64,000 nt of DNA from Gautieria morchelliformis (GCA_015179125.1 WHVA01000136.1:168268-232267); one strand, 5' to 3'. Numbered from the stretch's first letter, positions 21,135-33,673 are shown. Numbers and translations are program-made. The notes: generated by a model not told the origin, from the letters alone.

Positions 21135-23700
21135 TGAGTGAGCGGGCGATGTGTAACTTGAGCGACGAATGGCCTCCTTTATAGCATTTCATCCTACCGG
21201 CTTCGTCAGTACGGTAACTCATTGCCACAATCTTGCTGGCAGAACCTGCAAGGGTGAGAACCTCGAGTGTCTCCAGACGCTCATCTCCTACCAAGACGCC
21301 ACGTGTTTCTTCTTCTAATTGAGTGCACCCGGTAGCTCACCATAGCCATTTATGTATACATGCCTTAGAAATTACTTGCTCATGGTGTGATAGGACCGAT
21401 GTGATGAGGTGTAGTCTCGTGATATGGTGTGGACCCCTTCCTTCTGAGGTCCGGGCGTGCTGAATGCCGTAAGGGTAAGGGTATGCAAGCGCAGTAACAC
21501 GATGCAGAAGCGAATCCGTGAATGTCCACGGTGGGAGATACCATAGGCAGACGAGTCTTGGCGCATGATGCCGGTAACCGACACCGATTAGCAGCATTAA
21601 ACGACCATGATGGCTGCGTACATACAAGCGTTGAGAAAGGAAACCACCTCTCGTGTGGTAGGGCGGGCGAATGACCAGGTAGCAGGACATGCTTGGGCTG
21701 TTCCCGAGAACCCTCGTCTCGACAGATCTTCCATGTATGACGTGTGTTCAAGCCGGGATGAAGATTTGATTTGTCGAGAGAAGTTGTGATTTGCTTGATA
21801 ATATCGACAAATGAACACTCTTGGCCTTAGTCCTCGGACGAAGCATGTCATTGGCGAAGTCAAACGATATTCGCGAGTCTCCTGGCGATCCCCATCCGTC
21901 AGTCCTCTCGATATGGCTGAATAGTCATGATGCTTCAATCCGTCTCGCATCGATGTGTGGTGAGCTGGGGCTTTGGTGGACATTGGGATGTGTAAGCAGA
22001 GGGAACCATTACCGGCAGCATCCACCTACGGCGTCACTGACAGGACCACTCACATCCTATAGGCCCTATAAGCCTGGAAATAACTTTTCGATAGTTGCGA
22101 CAGAGCCGCCTTTGTGGAGGTTGTGTGGTAGACCACGATGGGCGGAGGTGGAATTTGGGGACGATGGCCATTGTATTAGTTTGTTTGTCTTTCTCTCCCC
22201 CATGCCCCTTTGAAACCTGTGGCTTCTGCCTCACCTGCAAATGCAATTACCATCGTCTGTTCTACCTCTCATATTTTTGCAATTTTCCGTAGGATAAGAC
22301 ATCCCATGTTTTCCTGCTGTGCCGCGGTCCTTCTTAGATTTCCGTCTGGTCTACTGGGTCTCCCACGGCCAGCACCGGAAGGCAACTGCCAGCCAGACTA
22401 TTGCGTTCACTGGAGTGTTCTTTCGTCTATCTCCAACAACAACTGGTCGCGGAGAGGGCAATTGTCAGCACAAATAATAGCATATCTATCGATGCTGCTG
22501 CGCCCACTCCCGCGCGTCTTTGCAAGCTTTCTGGGCGACAGTGGACTGTAGCCAATCTGGGGGTGTGACCGGATCGTTGCCGAACACAAACTTGTTTCTG
22601 GATGCGCGTGTAGGTCCCTGTTAGCTACCCGTAGGAAAACCCATCGACGCTGCCGCGCTGGAGATTTGGTAAGTCCGATCACGTAAAATTAAGTTTTTTT
22701 CTCAACGAGTTGATATCCCGCGCCCCCACAGTACGGTTGTCCAGCAGTAGAATCCGGTGTTCTTTGTCGACTACTGAGCCAGCTCTGTGAAGGATGCTCG
22801 CTCAGATGTCGTGAACTGAGGAATGAGAGGAATAAATTGCTGCGAAAGGCTGAGCCACTGAACCTACCATGGTGGACTGGCGACCACAATGGGCTCGGCA
22901 GACCCCGCACGTTAGGCATTCAGTCCACATAATCCGGGGCCGTCTTTGTCCCTACAACTCTAAATTCTTTTTCACCTCCACCCAACACCACACACCACAC
23001 CACACACCACACTTTCAACGACTGGTCCAGTGGACACTTCCCGACAAGCGCCTCTCGGAGTCAACACGTCCACATTGCCCTTTGATCTTCGCTTCAGTTC
23101 GCTTCTGGCGTTCTTGTGTCCCGCTTGCGCTCCACCTGCCACCATCGACCCGCTCTGCGTTCCCCCTTCCTATCACAAGCCATTGCACCACAGTAATATC
23201 AGCAACGACTCGTGGGCACGTCACACGTACACAAAGCCATCCAAACGCCATCTCCCACGCCATCATATATTCGGGGCCCTACATTGAAGTTACCTGTGGA
23301 GACTTATTTTGGATTCACCTGTGGAGATTTATCTTGGATTCGTGAGTGTGCTACTTTGACACCCTCTTCGTTCTCGTTGTGGCTGCTGGGGCAATGTGGG
23401 GCATGAGGGTAGGGTGGTGCGATGTCGTGACGCGTTTCCGGCACTGGTGCTGTGCTTGTACGTTCTGCTTGCGTGTTTCTTGCAACATGGCTATAGATTT
23501 CTAGTGTACGCTCTCACTTGACGCGAGATGTATCGGTTCAGAATTCTTCTTCCATTACGACGAGCACCGTCGTCAACTTCACACGAGATGCTCATATCTG
23601 TCTCCCAGCTTAACTTAGGTTCACTCTCGACACGCGCGATCTTAAGATATCTTGCTCCCCATCTCGGCCAGCTCCACCAACGTACATCGGATCTACGACG
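21135..23700. other. Intergenic region between two forkhead genes
   Basis: Several frames of 60-158 codons occur on both strands and overlap each other; none shows a recognisable domain or paired splice sites. A short CA-rich run ('caccacacaccacaccacac') lies near 22985-23010, within the presumed promoter or leader of the second forkhead gene. Confidence 0.45.
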
Positions 23701-26196
23701 ATGCATCCTTACCCTAGTGTACCACCGACCGGCCATTACGCACCCCGCCCTTACCCACGCATCTCGCCTCATCGTCAGCCATATCTCCCGACTGGCCCTC
23801 CTTCCTCGGCATACACCCACATCGGCCGTGATCATTATCTTCGACCTCCGCACGGGAGAGACACCTACCGCCCTGCGTATCATCCTTATGCGCCCCCTTA
23901 CAAACAAGATTACCACCATCTCCACCACCGTTTACCTCCGTTGCCCCATCCGCCTGCGCCCCCTGCGCCTCCTGCACCATATCGCCAAAAACGTGTGCTT
24001 CCTCGCGCTCAGTCTTCCCCTATGCCTACAAACATGTACTATCGCGTACCAGCTCAGGACGACGGCCAGCGCGTACCGCCGCGTCCGCGTTCGTCGTTGG
24101 GCTCCACCGAGGCGTCGCAGAATGATGAAGACTATCCATGCTCGGGTCGGATACGTCTCGAAGGCGAGCCCCGGGCGCGGTCAGATAGCCTGCGTAGCAC
24201 GTATAGTTCGGACGTGCAAGAGAACACGCCCTCCCCTCTCGACCCCGAGGGCATCCGGCTGTGGGAGGAGCAGCACGCTGAGACGCGGTCACGCACCGAG
24301 TCGTCTGGATCAGGTTCGTACCGGGACGATGACAGCGTCGAGAATGGCCGGGACAAGGTTGTGATCGATCCCTCCTTAATGAGCACCTCGCAACTGTCCC
24401 ACTCATACTCGTCGTACGGGTATGATGCCAGTGGTGGATCGCGGTGGGAGGAGCAGCGCACTGCGACGCGGTCACGTACCGAGTCGTCTGGATCTGGTCC
24501 GTACCGTGATAATGATGACTGCGTCGAGAACGGACAAGGCAACGTTGTGATCGATCCTGCCTTAATGAGTGCCTCGCGATCGTCCTTGTCATCTTCGTCT
24601 TACGGGTATGATGTCAATGATTCACCAGTGGATGATGGGTCTGTGGGATGTGACGGAGCTGGAGATGCTGATGATGGAGCTGGAGATGCTGATGATGGAG
24701 CTGACGATGGAGCTGAAGATGTTGACCGCGGAACTGAAGACGTCGACCATGAAGTTGCACAAACTGAGATGCCATACTCGGAGAAACGATCCAATTCGGA
24801 GTACTACCCTAGTCCGCATCATCAGGCGCAGTTCGCTGATCTAGCATCACAGAGAGGTACGTAGATCATCCGTACCTCTGTATACTTTTTACGCATTCTC
24901 GTTATTGCATCATTTGTCAACGTTTGCTCATGGTCACGCTTTTGCCAATAGACAAGCAGGGGCGCATAGGCCTCAATTCCCTTGTGGACGGAGAGCGAGG
25001 AGACCGTCCCTCTTATCCAATACCAACTATCATCAAATGCGCCATCCTGGGCTCGCCGCGCGAACGGCTCACCCTTTCGGAGATATATGCGGCAATGGAG
25101 GAGCGTTTCCTCTATTACAAACACTCGAATAAAAATTCCTGGAGGGTAAGAGGGTTCTGTTTGCTGTCCCCTAATCCCATCATTGGCAATGGCATGTCGA
25201 CCACGGACGCATGTTCATGCGCCATTTCAACTCTTAACTTTCCATGCATATACTGATGTCACGATCTAGAATTCAGTCCGTCATAATTTATCATTAAACA
25301 ATCAGTTTGAGAAGAAACCGCGGCCTATGACGGAGCCTGGTAAGGGCAACTACTGGGTCGTCGTTCCGGACATGCCACTGGGCAACAAGCGGGTCCGAAA
25401 GCGCAACAAGAAGCCGGGGAAACGGGCATTGGCTGCGGCGAGGGCGGCTGAGGAGGCGCGGTCTGCAGGGGAGGAGCCAGAGGCGAGTGCTGATACCAGC
25501 ACTGATTTGGACAAGAGTGGTGATTCAGAAGTGGCTGTCCAACCGCCCGTAATGCCGGTGCACCCGGCTGCCAGGCCAGGGACACGGATAGCTACCACAT
25601 TGCCGGCTAATGCAGGGAGCTATGCTGCCGTGACGGGCGTTATCAAGATGCCGGAGATCGACCGGGAATCGTACCGGCCATGGCCGGGCGACCATTCTTC
25701 TGCCACCTCCTCTATTCGTGAGGACAGCAGCCACGAGTCGTCGAGGTCTTCATCTGTACCCGGCCAGGACGCGCAGAACCAGCCACAGCACAGTCCCTCT
25801 ACGGCTGACCGACCTCCAGGCGAATCACTTTTAACATCTGGGAACGCCTTGCCACGCCCGGCCTCTCTATCCTCCGAGTCCCCACGCCAGCAACCAAGGG
25901 ATGAACCTGCACCCGAGGGCGGCTCAAGCGTTGGGCCACAACGCACATCTCCATCCAGAGGGTCTCGTCTTTACAACCCAATCGCAGCGAAACCAAGCCC
26001 GCGAAGTGCATTTGACACGCTGGCTGACCAACTTGCGCGTGAGGGGACCGGCGCTCAAGGTAGTGGTGGCCCAGCATCGAGGACGCATAAGGCCCTTAAC
26101 CGCAGGCGAAGACCCGTGACCGACGGTAACGAGTCTAGTGGTAGTGGCCCGAGTGGTGATGAGGAGTACCTGCGCAGCAGAATTAGGGGGCGATGA
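23701..26196 (+). CDS. Forkhead (FOX) transcription factor with canonical DNA-binding domain (copy 2)
   Basis: Exons 23701-24856, 24952-25145 and 25270-26196 join in frame to 758 residues. Layout: Pro/Tyr/His-rich N-terminus; two 61-residue repeats (about residues 188-309); acidic Asp/Gly/Ala repeats; '[13 protein letters not shown]'; then the forkhead domain. The domain reads '[10 protein letters not shown]', '[18 protein letters not shown]', 'SW', helix 3 '[13 protein letters not shown]', and wing '[13 protein letters not shown]'. A basic stretch 'KRVRKRNKK' follows as a likely nuclear signal, then a long Ser/Pro/Glu-rich tail. All canonical base-contacting residues are kept, so this copy should bind forkhead sites in the nucleus and regulate transcription. 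Introns are phase 1 (24857-24951) and phase 0 (25146-25269). It is the probable ancestral-like member of the local trio. Confidence 0.9.
24262..24627 (+). repeat. In-frame duplication of 183 bp (61 codons) in forkhead copy 2
   Basis: A unit beginning with 'tgggaggagcag' (encoding 'WEEQ...[11 protein letters not shown]...YRD') starts at 24262 and again at 24445. Each unit contains 'VENG', 'VVIDP' and 'SYGYD'. Length is exactly three times 61, so the frame is kept. The copies differ at about a quarter of residues, so the duplication is not very recent. Confidence 0.9.
24656..24730 (+). repeat. Short acidic repeat within forkhead copy 2
   Basis: The 21-bp word 'gctggagatgctgatgatgg' repeats in tandem and then degenerates, encoding Gly-Ala-Gly-Asp-Ala-Asp-Asp type runs. 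This is a likely site of length variation. Confidence 0.8.
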
Positions 26197-27414
26197 TGAG
26201 CTTTCACTGGTGGGTTCAAACAGTTTTGTGATCTGTGTTCGAGACATCTTATACTTTATCGGAATCAGATTTCGCACAGGCACAAGATCGATGACCGATC
26301 TACTTGTCATTGTGCCACAGCAAATTTTTTTTCTTTATCGCACTAACCATCATCCTTTTGCATATATCATCCCATATCATCTTCAGGCCATTCTTCTTGT
26401 ATTCAAGCACTGCAATGTATACAGCTGTTGTAATTCGATCGTACTGTCGTGTGTTGTTATCCTTTGTCTCAGGATGCTGAAGACAATAGACAAAAGCCAG
26501 GTTTTTTTGGGTCCACACCAGGGATTTTATTTTCGAGCGCCATTCAAAAATGGCAATTGGCGCCAGGAACACCGAGCACTCCCCTTTGGGACTTGGACGG
26601 ACGAGATTTTGCAATTTGTCTGAGTCCTTCGTTGTCCCGACGACACGGACAGGATCGTCTCTGCATCTCAACGCGCCCCGTGCTTTCTGTCCATTATTCA
26701 CCGTGGCATGAAGTGCGAAAGGTTTCACTGTGGGAAAAATCCCCACCAGAAATACCAGGGGAGCCCACAATATAATCCATCCAAGTCATCATATCCCGGT
26801 CCACGTCTTTCTCCACGTATTTTTTTGTGCATGTCCAACGTTATCCATACTGAGCTTGAAATAGGGTTCCCTGTCGGACTTTGAACCACACTCCAGTTAT
26901 CATCAACAAAATGTACCAAGACTGCAACCGAGTTCTTCTTGAGGCGATTGAGAGGCAATGCAATGCCGTGCGTAGAACTTTGATTTATGCAGAGAGAAGT
27001 GATTTCGAACCACAACAGGTGGACTGGTTACTGTATATAACTCAACTCTCGGAATAGCACGCGGAGAAAGCTCGGAAAACGTGTCGGTCGGCCATTGAGC
27101 CCGCTTTATCCTATAACCAGCGGCTGAGTCAGCGATCCTTCGGCATAGGCCGCGTCGGCTTACGTCATCAGGCGACATGGGCATCCCTAAACGGGGATCC
27201 CCTTAGTCGCCGCCATGTAAAAGCAGCGTAAACTCTCTTTCCACTCCGGCGCCCCGCGATTGGCAATTCAGTTTAGTGAATAATCAACTCTTTTCTTGAT
27301 CGGCAGCATGCAGGTTCCGCTTATGCCGGTCCCGCTCCCCGCTCTTCCTCGCTGAAGCCTACCCCCATCACCCTCGAGGGCCACTGAGCTCAGAGTCAGG
27401 ATAAGTGGCTCCAC
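26197..27414. other. Intergenic region
   Basis: Frames on both strands (for example 26300-26770 minus, 156 codons) overlap one another and have no recognised domain. No repeat seen. Confidence 0.4.
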
Positions 27415-29046
27415 ATGGAATTTAGCCTTGCGACACTGGTTTCTGCAGGTGCCCGACTCGTCTTGGACACTAGTTTGCACCGTGTCACTGACCATCTGTC
27501 TGCAGGACGGATTGTCAACTCTACCACCTTTGCCTCGCTTGCCTTTCTTCTCTATGACCACGGTGAAATCCTTGCAACATGGTCCTGACAACACCACTGA
27601 CGTTTATGCAAGCTCTCACCTTTGACGCAGAGGTTCGTTCACAAGGCGACTGTCATCGATCTGTTAAGCACATTATGCCCAGGTACGACTTGTATGGAGT
27701 CACCCAGGTCGATGGACATTTGGAAAAGTCCTGTTCCTATTCGTACAACTTTCTACTTTCTCAGCTGCATCAGGACGAGGCTGACCCCTCCTTTCCTAGA
27801 ACCGTTATTTTGGACCGTTTACCCTTATCCTCAATATCATAGGTGCATACGCTTTTTTCAGAACTGTTCATATTTTTAATCCCTTGCAAAAGTCTACACA
27901 AGCCCTTCTGTTTCGTTGAAGGTGCGCTCGTATCAACATGTCACACGAATGCGCTACTGATTTCCCGCAGTTGTACGTCTCCACTACTGCCATACAACGA
28001 CTCTTTATTCACGGATCCTCCCTTTCGGCAGCTGCGACGGTTTTCACTGGTGGGAAACGACGTCGTAAGTTCAAGCAGTGTTGATCATCAGTTGCCTTGC
28101 CTGACATCTCTCCAGCGAAGCTATCGCTGTCTTGAGTGTGGAACGTGATTACACATCTCGCCCTTACACATGATCTTACAATGTTGATAATTGATGAGCA
28201 GTGATTCTTATGACTCGCGTACACCTATTCTTTTCTTTCATTATCGGTCATTCTTACATTACGCCACAGATATATGCTGTCTATGACCGCAACAGAAAAT
28301 TGCTATTTTGTTTTGGCGCCATTTTTGTGGCTGAAATTGCAGGCACCCTTGTTATTGTAGATACAGGCTTGCCACGAGGTATATTTCAACCCCAGATTAT
28401 GGCCCTTTTACGCTACTGACCGACTATCCAGGTATCCCTAGGCCTCAGGGGTTCCTCGCCGGTTGTTTCGTTTCTGCCCAGCCGCCACTATACTTCCTTA
28501 CCTGGGTCCCGGCACTCGTCTGTGAAAGTATTCTGTGTCTTTTCATGTTATACAAGGCGTGGACAATGTATATGAACAAGCACAACTCAGTGCTGCTCAG
28601 CCTGATTATACGCGATAGGTATGTTAATGGCGTTCCATCCCTGTGGGTGGTAAAGAAACTAATATTACCCAGTGTACTCTATTTTTTGACGTAAGTGCTG
28701 TGAGGCACCTCGATGGACACGAACTATGTTGAACGAGGTCTGCAGTGTGTTTGCCACTTTGCTCATAAATTGTCTGGTTTGGGCCTTTGCCTCTCAAAAT
28801 TTCCTCGAGGTTGCTCTCAGGTGTGTCAGGATTTTGACATAGCACCGGGTACGATACCAACCCCTTGGTTGCAGTTGGGCGGTTGCCATTCCGTGCTCAC
28901 TGGGCAGCCGACTTTTGTTTAACATGCAAGAACGTATGGCTCGTCCAGAGACTTCCCAGAGAGTCTCGACCTTTGTAGAAATGGAGACTTTCAGAGTGGA
29001 GGCGCCGCCTGGACTCTCTGTAGGATCAACACGAAGTTCTGTATAG
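27415..29046 (+). CDS. DUF6533-type basidiomycete membrane protein
   Basis: Spliced pieces match the agaricomycete DUF6533 family, seven-helix membrane proteins of unknown function. Exon 1 (27415-27562) encodes 'TTFASLAFLLYDH'; exon 2 begins at 27613 with 'ALTFDAEVR'. Later pieces: 'RWTFGKVLFLFVQ' (about 27690-27755), 'ILMTRV' then, after an intron, 'IYAVYDRNRKLLF' and 'TGLPR' (28204-28377), 'PALVCESILCLFMLYKAW', 'VFATLLINCLVWAFASQNFL', and 'WAVAIPCSLGSRLLFNMQER' before a Ser/Glu-rich tail ending at TAG 29044-29046. Alternating hydrophobic segments support a polytopic membrane protein. At least eight introns are needed; borders around 27620-28150 are unresolved, so damage there cannot be excluded. 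The start ATG gives a family-like leader. Confidence 0.75.
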
Positions 29047-29635
29047 GTTCCGGTGCTGTGAGTGAATTTCGGCTGGACAATGATGGCGTGGCTGAACTCT
29101 AACCAATGACGTTTTTTTTCTGACGTGCAGGTGGCGCGTTGTAGGATGTCGAGGATCTTGGAAGGGTTGGACTCAGGACGTTCCGACCGGTTGAATAGTT
29201 GAATTTTTGAAGAAGACTCGGCATCGTAAGTCACGATTGGACTTTCTACACTACATATGTATCCCTAGTCAACATGGATCGCCAAGTTACCTGATTGGGG
29301 AGATCACTTCTTACATCTGACACGTCTACCGAGAAAGAGGGGCGATCTATCTTGGTGACGAGCCGTCTGCCGGCGCCGGAAGCACTTCACCACCCCGCGT
29401 GACATGACACATAACGTTTACATAAACTGTTGATCTTACAAATTATGCGTAAACTCAATTTGAGTTTCGACACGGCCCGACGCTGAGTAATCTAAGAGCA
29501 GGTAAGTAGAGCTGGGAGCCTGGACTGATGAAAGATAAGCGTGAGTAGTTTTGATGCCGGAGACATGGAAGCATTGGAAGGGATCGTGGCGTGGCAATCC
29601 GGTATAAGACGTTCAAGTCTACCGGTTCGATGGTG

Positions 29636-29643
29636 TATAAATA
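29636..29643 (+). promoter_or_regulatory. TATA box of the adenylate-forming reductase gene
   Basis: TATAAATA lies 78 bp upstream of the ATG at 29721, a usual distance for fungal TATA boxes plus a short leader. Confidence 0.55.
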
Positions 29644-29720
29644 CCAAGTTGTTCCACCCTCCCAAGGCTCGCTATCGTGTCCAGCATTGCTTCAAGTTGA
29701 CTATTTTCCTTTGATATCAT

Positions 29721-32700
29721 ATGGCTGGCCCGAATTTCAAGGTCCCCACTGCTCTATTTGACAAACCATTCCCGGACCTCTTCACCCTCAGTGCACAGGC
29801 AAACCCCGATCGTGACCTCGTACAAATCATACAAGAGCACCCCGATGCGCCTGTCGACGCCACTCGATACACCTGGGGGCAGACTTTGCGGCATGCCCAG
29901 AATGCGGCCGTCGACATCAGGGCGCGATGGGCATCTCGCCTCAAAGACGCAGGTGCAGAGCGGAGCGCCCCGCCGCCTAGAGAACCCGGTTCAGCACCCA
30001 TTGCCGTCGGCATTCTGTCTAATACCAGTGGATATGAGCTGTATATCAACATCCTAGCCTGTACATTGCATCGGTGGACCGTGCGTGTGTGACCTGCGCG
30101 TGGAGTGATATTCTGATGGTTTGCATTGGCAGGCGCTCCTTATCTCGCCCAGAAACAGCCCGGCCGCGATAGAGCACCTGCTTGTAACATCCGCCTCGTT
30201 GCTCCTTCTCGTAGATGCCCCCAACATGCCCATCGGCAGCGAAATGGAACGGAATATATCTATTCTCACGGCCACACGTACGGCCACTCTCGATACGCTG
30301 GCGAGTGATGCTTTTGCATCCCCCCTCTCCCCTTTCTCCCCTGCACAGCTCAGGGCGGAGATGGACTCGCCCGCCCTTCTCTTGCACACGTCTGGGTCTA
30401 CTGGTCTGTGACTCCACGGTCTCTGCCTTTAAAGCTATGGCTCAGCTGCATCCAGGTCATCCCAAGATAATCCCGTGGACACACAATTTCATGCTTGGTC
30501 CTGTTAGGGTACATCATAAAGCGGGACAGCATCTAGTCGGACTTCCATTCTACTGCGTTGCGCCGCTCAGCCACGCCCTAACCCTATTCGCTTGCGTTCA
30601 GAATGTTCTAGCTGATGGCTTCCTCATCACCTTCGTCGCCACTCCCACCCCGAAACCGCCCTCTGCCCAGGCGCTTCTCCGACACCTTCCTTTCATCGGG
30701 GACGGTGTCGTCAGTCTCCCACCTTCAATCCTCGAGGAACTGCATGCCTTAGGCCCTGAGGCCGTCAAGACGGCAGCAGAAAGTCTGCAATACGTAGGGT
30801 ATGGCGGGGCACCGCTGAAGAAAGAAATCGGCGACGCGTTGGTCGCGGCTGGGATGCGACTCCGCAATGGATACGGGTCGTGCGTATTTGACGATAGGCA
30901 GACGCCTATGCATGCTCACAGGCTAGTTACAGCACAGAAACCAGTGCGATATCTGCGTTTGGTCGGCGGGGACACCACAGAGATTGGGAATATATCGAGC
31001 CCAGTAACTTATATAACATCGTATGGCTTCCTGTTGACGGGTATACAAATGCGAAACATATGCTGCTTACGGTCGGTCTTTTTCTCGCATTTGACCCCAC
31101 TAATCTCCTACACGCTCCGACAGCCTAGCTCCATAGGTAGTCCTGCCGTGATTAATCACGAAAATCCCAAGGGGTATGCTACAAACGATCTCTGGGAGCC
31201 GCATCCAAGTGTTCCAAATATGTGGAGATTCCATTCTCGTATGGGTAATGTCGTGCGTGGTATAGTTTTTCCAATTTGGCGGCAGTCGCAGAACTTACGT
31301 GGACCGCAGACTGTGCTCAGTAATGGTGAAAAGACGGACAATAAGCAAATAGGCACGTATTACCATCTCCACGGGGACAGCATCTGTTGACCAGTGTGGT
31401 GTGACATGTAGAGGAGCTTCTCCTCGCCGACAAACGAATTCTTTACGTACAGGTTTTTGGCGCAGGTCGCCCCATGAATGGCATTGTTCTGCAGCCGAGA
31501 GACAACGCCGTATCTGCCTCTGATTTTCTCTCGCAGGTCCAACCCACCATCGAGCATGCTAACACCATCATCCCCAAGCATTCGCGGCTCGTACGGGAAC
31601 TTATCATCGTCGCACCATCCGATAAGCCGTTTGCGTTAACTGATAAATCGACTGTCAAGAAAAAGGAGACGCTCGACAGATTCCAGGAAGAGATTGTAGC
31701 TGCCTATATGATTCTGGATGAAGGAGGGGGCGGTGAGGACTGGGCATTTGAAGGCAGTGTAACAGATGAAAAGGATCTGAGGAGGTTTGTGCGAAGCGCG
31801 ATATATCAAGTGCTTGGAGCAGGTGTCGCTGACGATGACGATTTGTTTGAGCATGGTAATATATCTTGACCCGACAAGCCTTTGTTCTAAGCAACCTCAC
31901 TCATCGTTGATAGGTTTCGACTCTTTACTATCTCTACGGCTTCGTTCGGCCCTCCTCTCGGTAACCAAGAAGACGGTGACCACCACAAAACCGACGCCAA
32001 GGAATGTGGTCTATACCAACCCGAGCGTGAACGCTCTCACAGTATACCTCCTCTCGCGATCTGTGCCGGACACTCTTGACGCTTTGAGTGCCGCTTCAGA
32101 ACGTATTCGTTCCTCAATTGCCAAGTATTCCAGTAATTTTTCCCGCCACCAACCTGGCTCGACATTGGTCGACGGCAAGGTGATCGCACTGACTGGCTCG
32201 ACCGGGAGCGCGGGTAGTTCGATCCTGGCGTTGCTTTTGGATAGGAGTGACGTAAAGAGGATTTATTTATTGAATCGCAAGGGGAACGAACGCCAGGACA
32301 TTCGCCAGGCGAAAGGATTCAAGGAACGAGGACTGAATCCAACTAAACTGGAGGCGAAGAAAGGGAGCCTAATCTATCTGGACATTGACTTGGCTAGGTC
32401 CGACCTTGGGCTCAAGGGTGCGGATTACACCGATGTGAGCTTCCAACCGGCATTACTCGCAGAAAATTCTGAACGCGTGTTCGCCAGCTACGGGACAACG
32501 TAACGCACATCATCCACGCCGCTTGGCACCTCAATTTCAACCTCATCCTCGAAAGCTACGAACGCGTACACATCGCGGGCGTCCGACACCTGATCGACCT
32601 CGCCCTGGCCTCTCCGCACGCACGCCCCCCCCGGCTCACGTTCCTCTCCTCAATCGCAGCAGCCGCGAGGTATCAAGGCCCGTCACAAGAGCCCCCCTCG

Positions 32701-33412
32701 GCGGGCGAGTCGGCAGGCCGCGTACTTGTCCCTGAAGAACCAATCGACGACCCCTCGATTCCGCTGCACCAGGGGTACGGACAGGGAAAGTACGTCAGCG
32801 AGCGCATACTCGTGCACGGAGTCGATGCAGGGCTGAGGACGACCATCGTGCGGGTCGGCCAGCTGAGCGGTATGACAACCAATGGCGCATGGTCGTCTAG
32901 CGAGCACGTGCCGATCCTGTTCAAGTCAAGCGTTGCCCTAGGAATGGTTCCCGTGGATCTTCCGGTAGGGTCCACTTCTTCCCTCACCGCGCTTAACCTT
33001 GCATATCGACGCTGAGATACTCCAGCCGGTTAGATGGGTTCCTACCGACATTGCAGCATCCGTGATCATCAAAGAGGCCTTCCAAGATGACACGCCCCTC
33101 CAATACTTTGCCGTCGAGAACCCGACGCCTACGCCTTGGTCCACCATAGTCGGCGCCCTCTCTTCGGAGTCTCCCAAGCCCTTGAAGCACGTCTCAATGG
33201 CGGCATGGGTCGAGTACATCCACAAGAGCAACCCAGATCCAGAAACTGTGCCAGCCGTTCGGCTGCTGGAGTTTTATCAAGGAATGACAGGTGGCGAGCG
33301 TTCCCCCTCGATTCTCGGATGGGCGAAGAGTGTACGTGCTGCCCCAGAGTTGGCGGTGGGGAGGCTTGACGAGAACTTGGTCGCCAAATATGTGAAGTGG
33401 CAACTTGAGTAG
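29721..33412 (+). CDS. NRPS-like adenylate-forming reductase (A-T-R)
   Basis: A single-module enzyme of the alpha-aminoadipate-reductase-like class, which activates a carboxylic acid as AMP ester, loads it on a carrier Ser and reduces it to an aldehyde with NAD(P)H. Adenylation part: 'LLHTSGSTG' joined by an intron to 'HPKIIPWTHNFM', 'GYGGAPLKKEIGDAL', 'GYATNDL', 'VLSNGEKT'. Carrier: 'GFDSLLSLRLRSAL'. Reductase: 'VIALTGSTGSAGSSILALLL' (nucleotide-binding GxTGxxG), 'VTHIIHAAWHLNFNLILE', 'YGQGKYVSE' (catalytic Tyr-x3-Lys). The end is 'KYVKWQLE'. Clear introns: 30081-30132, 30404-30455, 31857-31913, about 32435-32498 and about 32967-33028. There is no condensation domain, so it is not a peptide synthetase. 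A stretch of about 30 codons interrupts the expected 'GYGSTE' motif near 30885-30985. The sequence around 31345-31450 is not fully resolved. Substrate cannot be predicted. Confidence 0.85.
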
Positions 33413-33673
33413 CGAGCAGCCCTTAGAGCGATGGGTCCAAGTGTTTACACGTATTTATTAACGTAGAAATTCACTGCACGTTGAAGTGCATACTCGTCGC
33501 AATCAGTAAGTATCTCTGACATGCGACACCAGGAGTTTGAAATCACCATGAGTTTGACACACCCTTTCTAGCTAGCCACACCACACCTGTTGTCATTCTC
33601 AGTAGCTAGAATTGAAGGCGCCATCAACAACATTTGATCAGTTGGTTGGGAAGATTGAGGACAACCTGTCTTT
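33413..33673. other. 3' flank of the reductase gene
   Basis: No feature identified. The boundary to the transposon-rich zone lies here. Confidence 0.4.

Noticed and set aside
21597-22025. 142-codon minus-strand ORF
   Set aside because: No recognisable family and no supporting gene structure.
23491-24592. Arg- and Ser/Thr-rich minus-strand frames
   Set aside because: Shadows of the forkhead copy 2 first exon; their composition is the reverse of its repeats.
26300-26770. 156-codon minus-strand ORF
   Set aside because: No domain, no splice partner, overlaps another frame of similar length on the plus strand.
29721-33412. Full non-ribosomal peptide synthetase
   Set aside because: There is no condensation domain; only adenylation, carrier and reductase parts are present.
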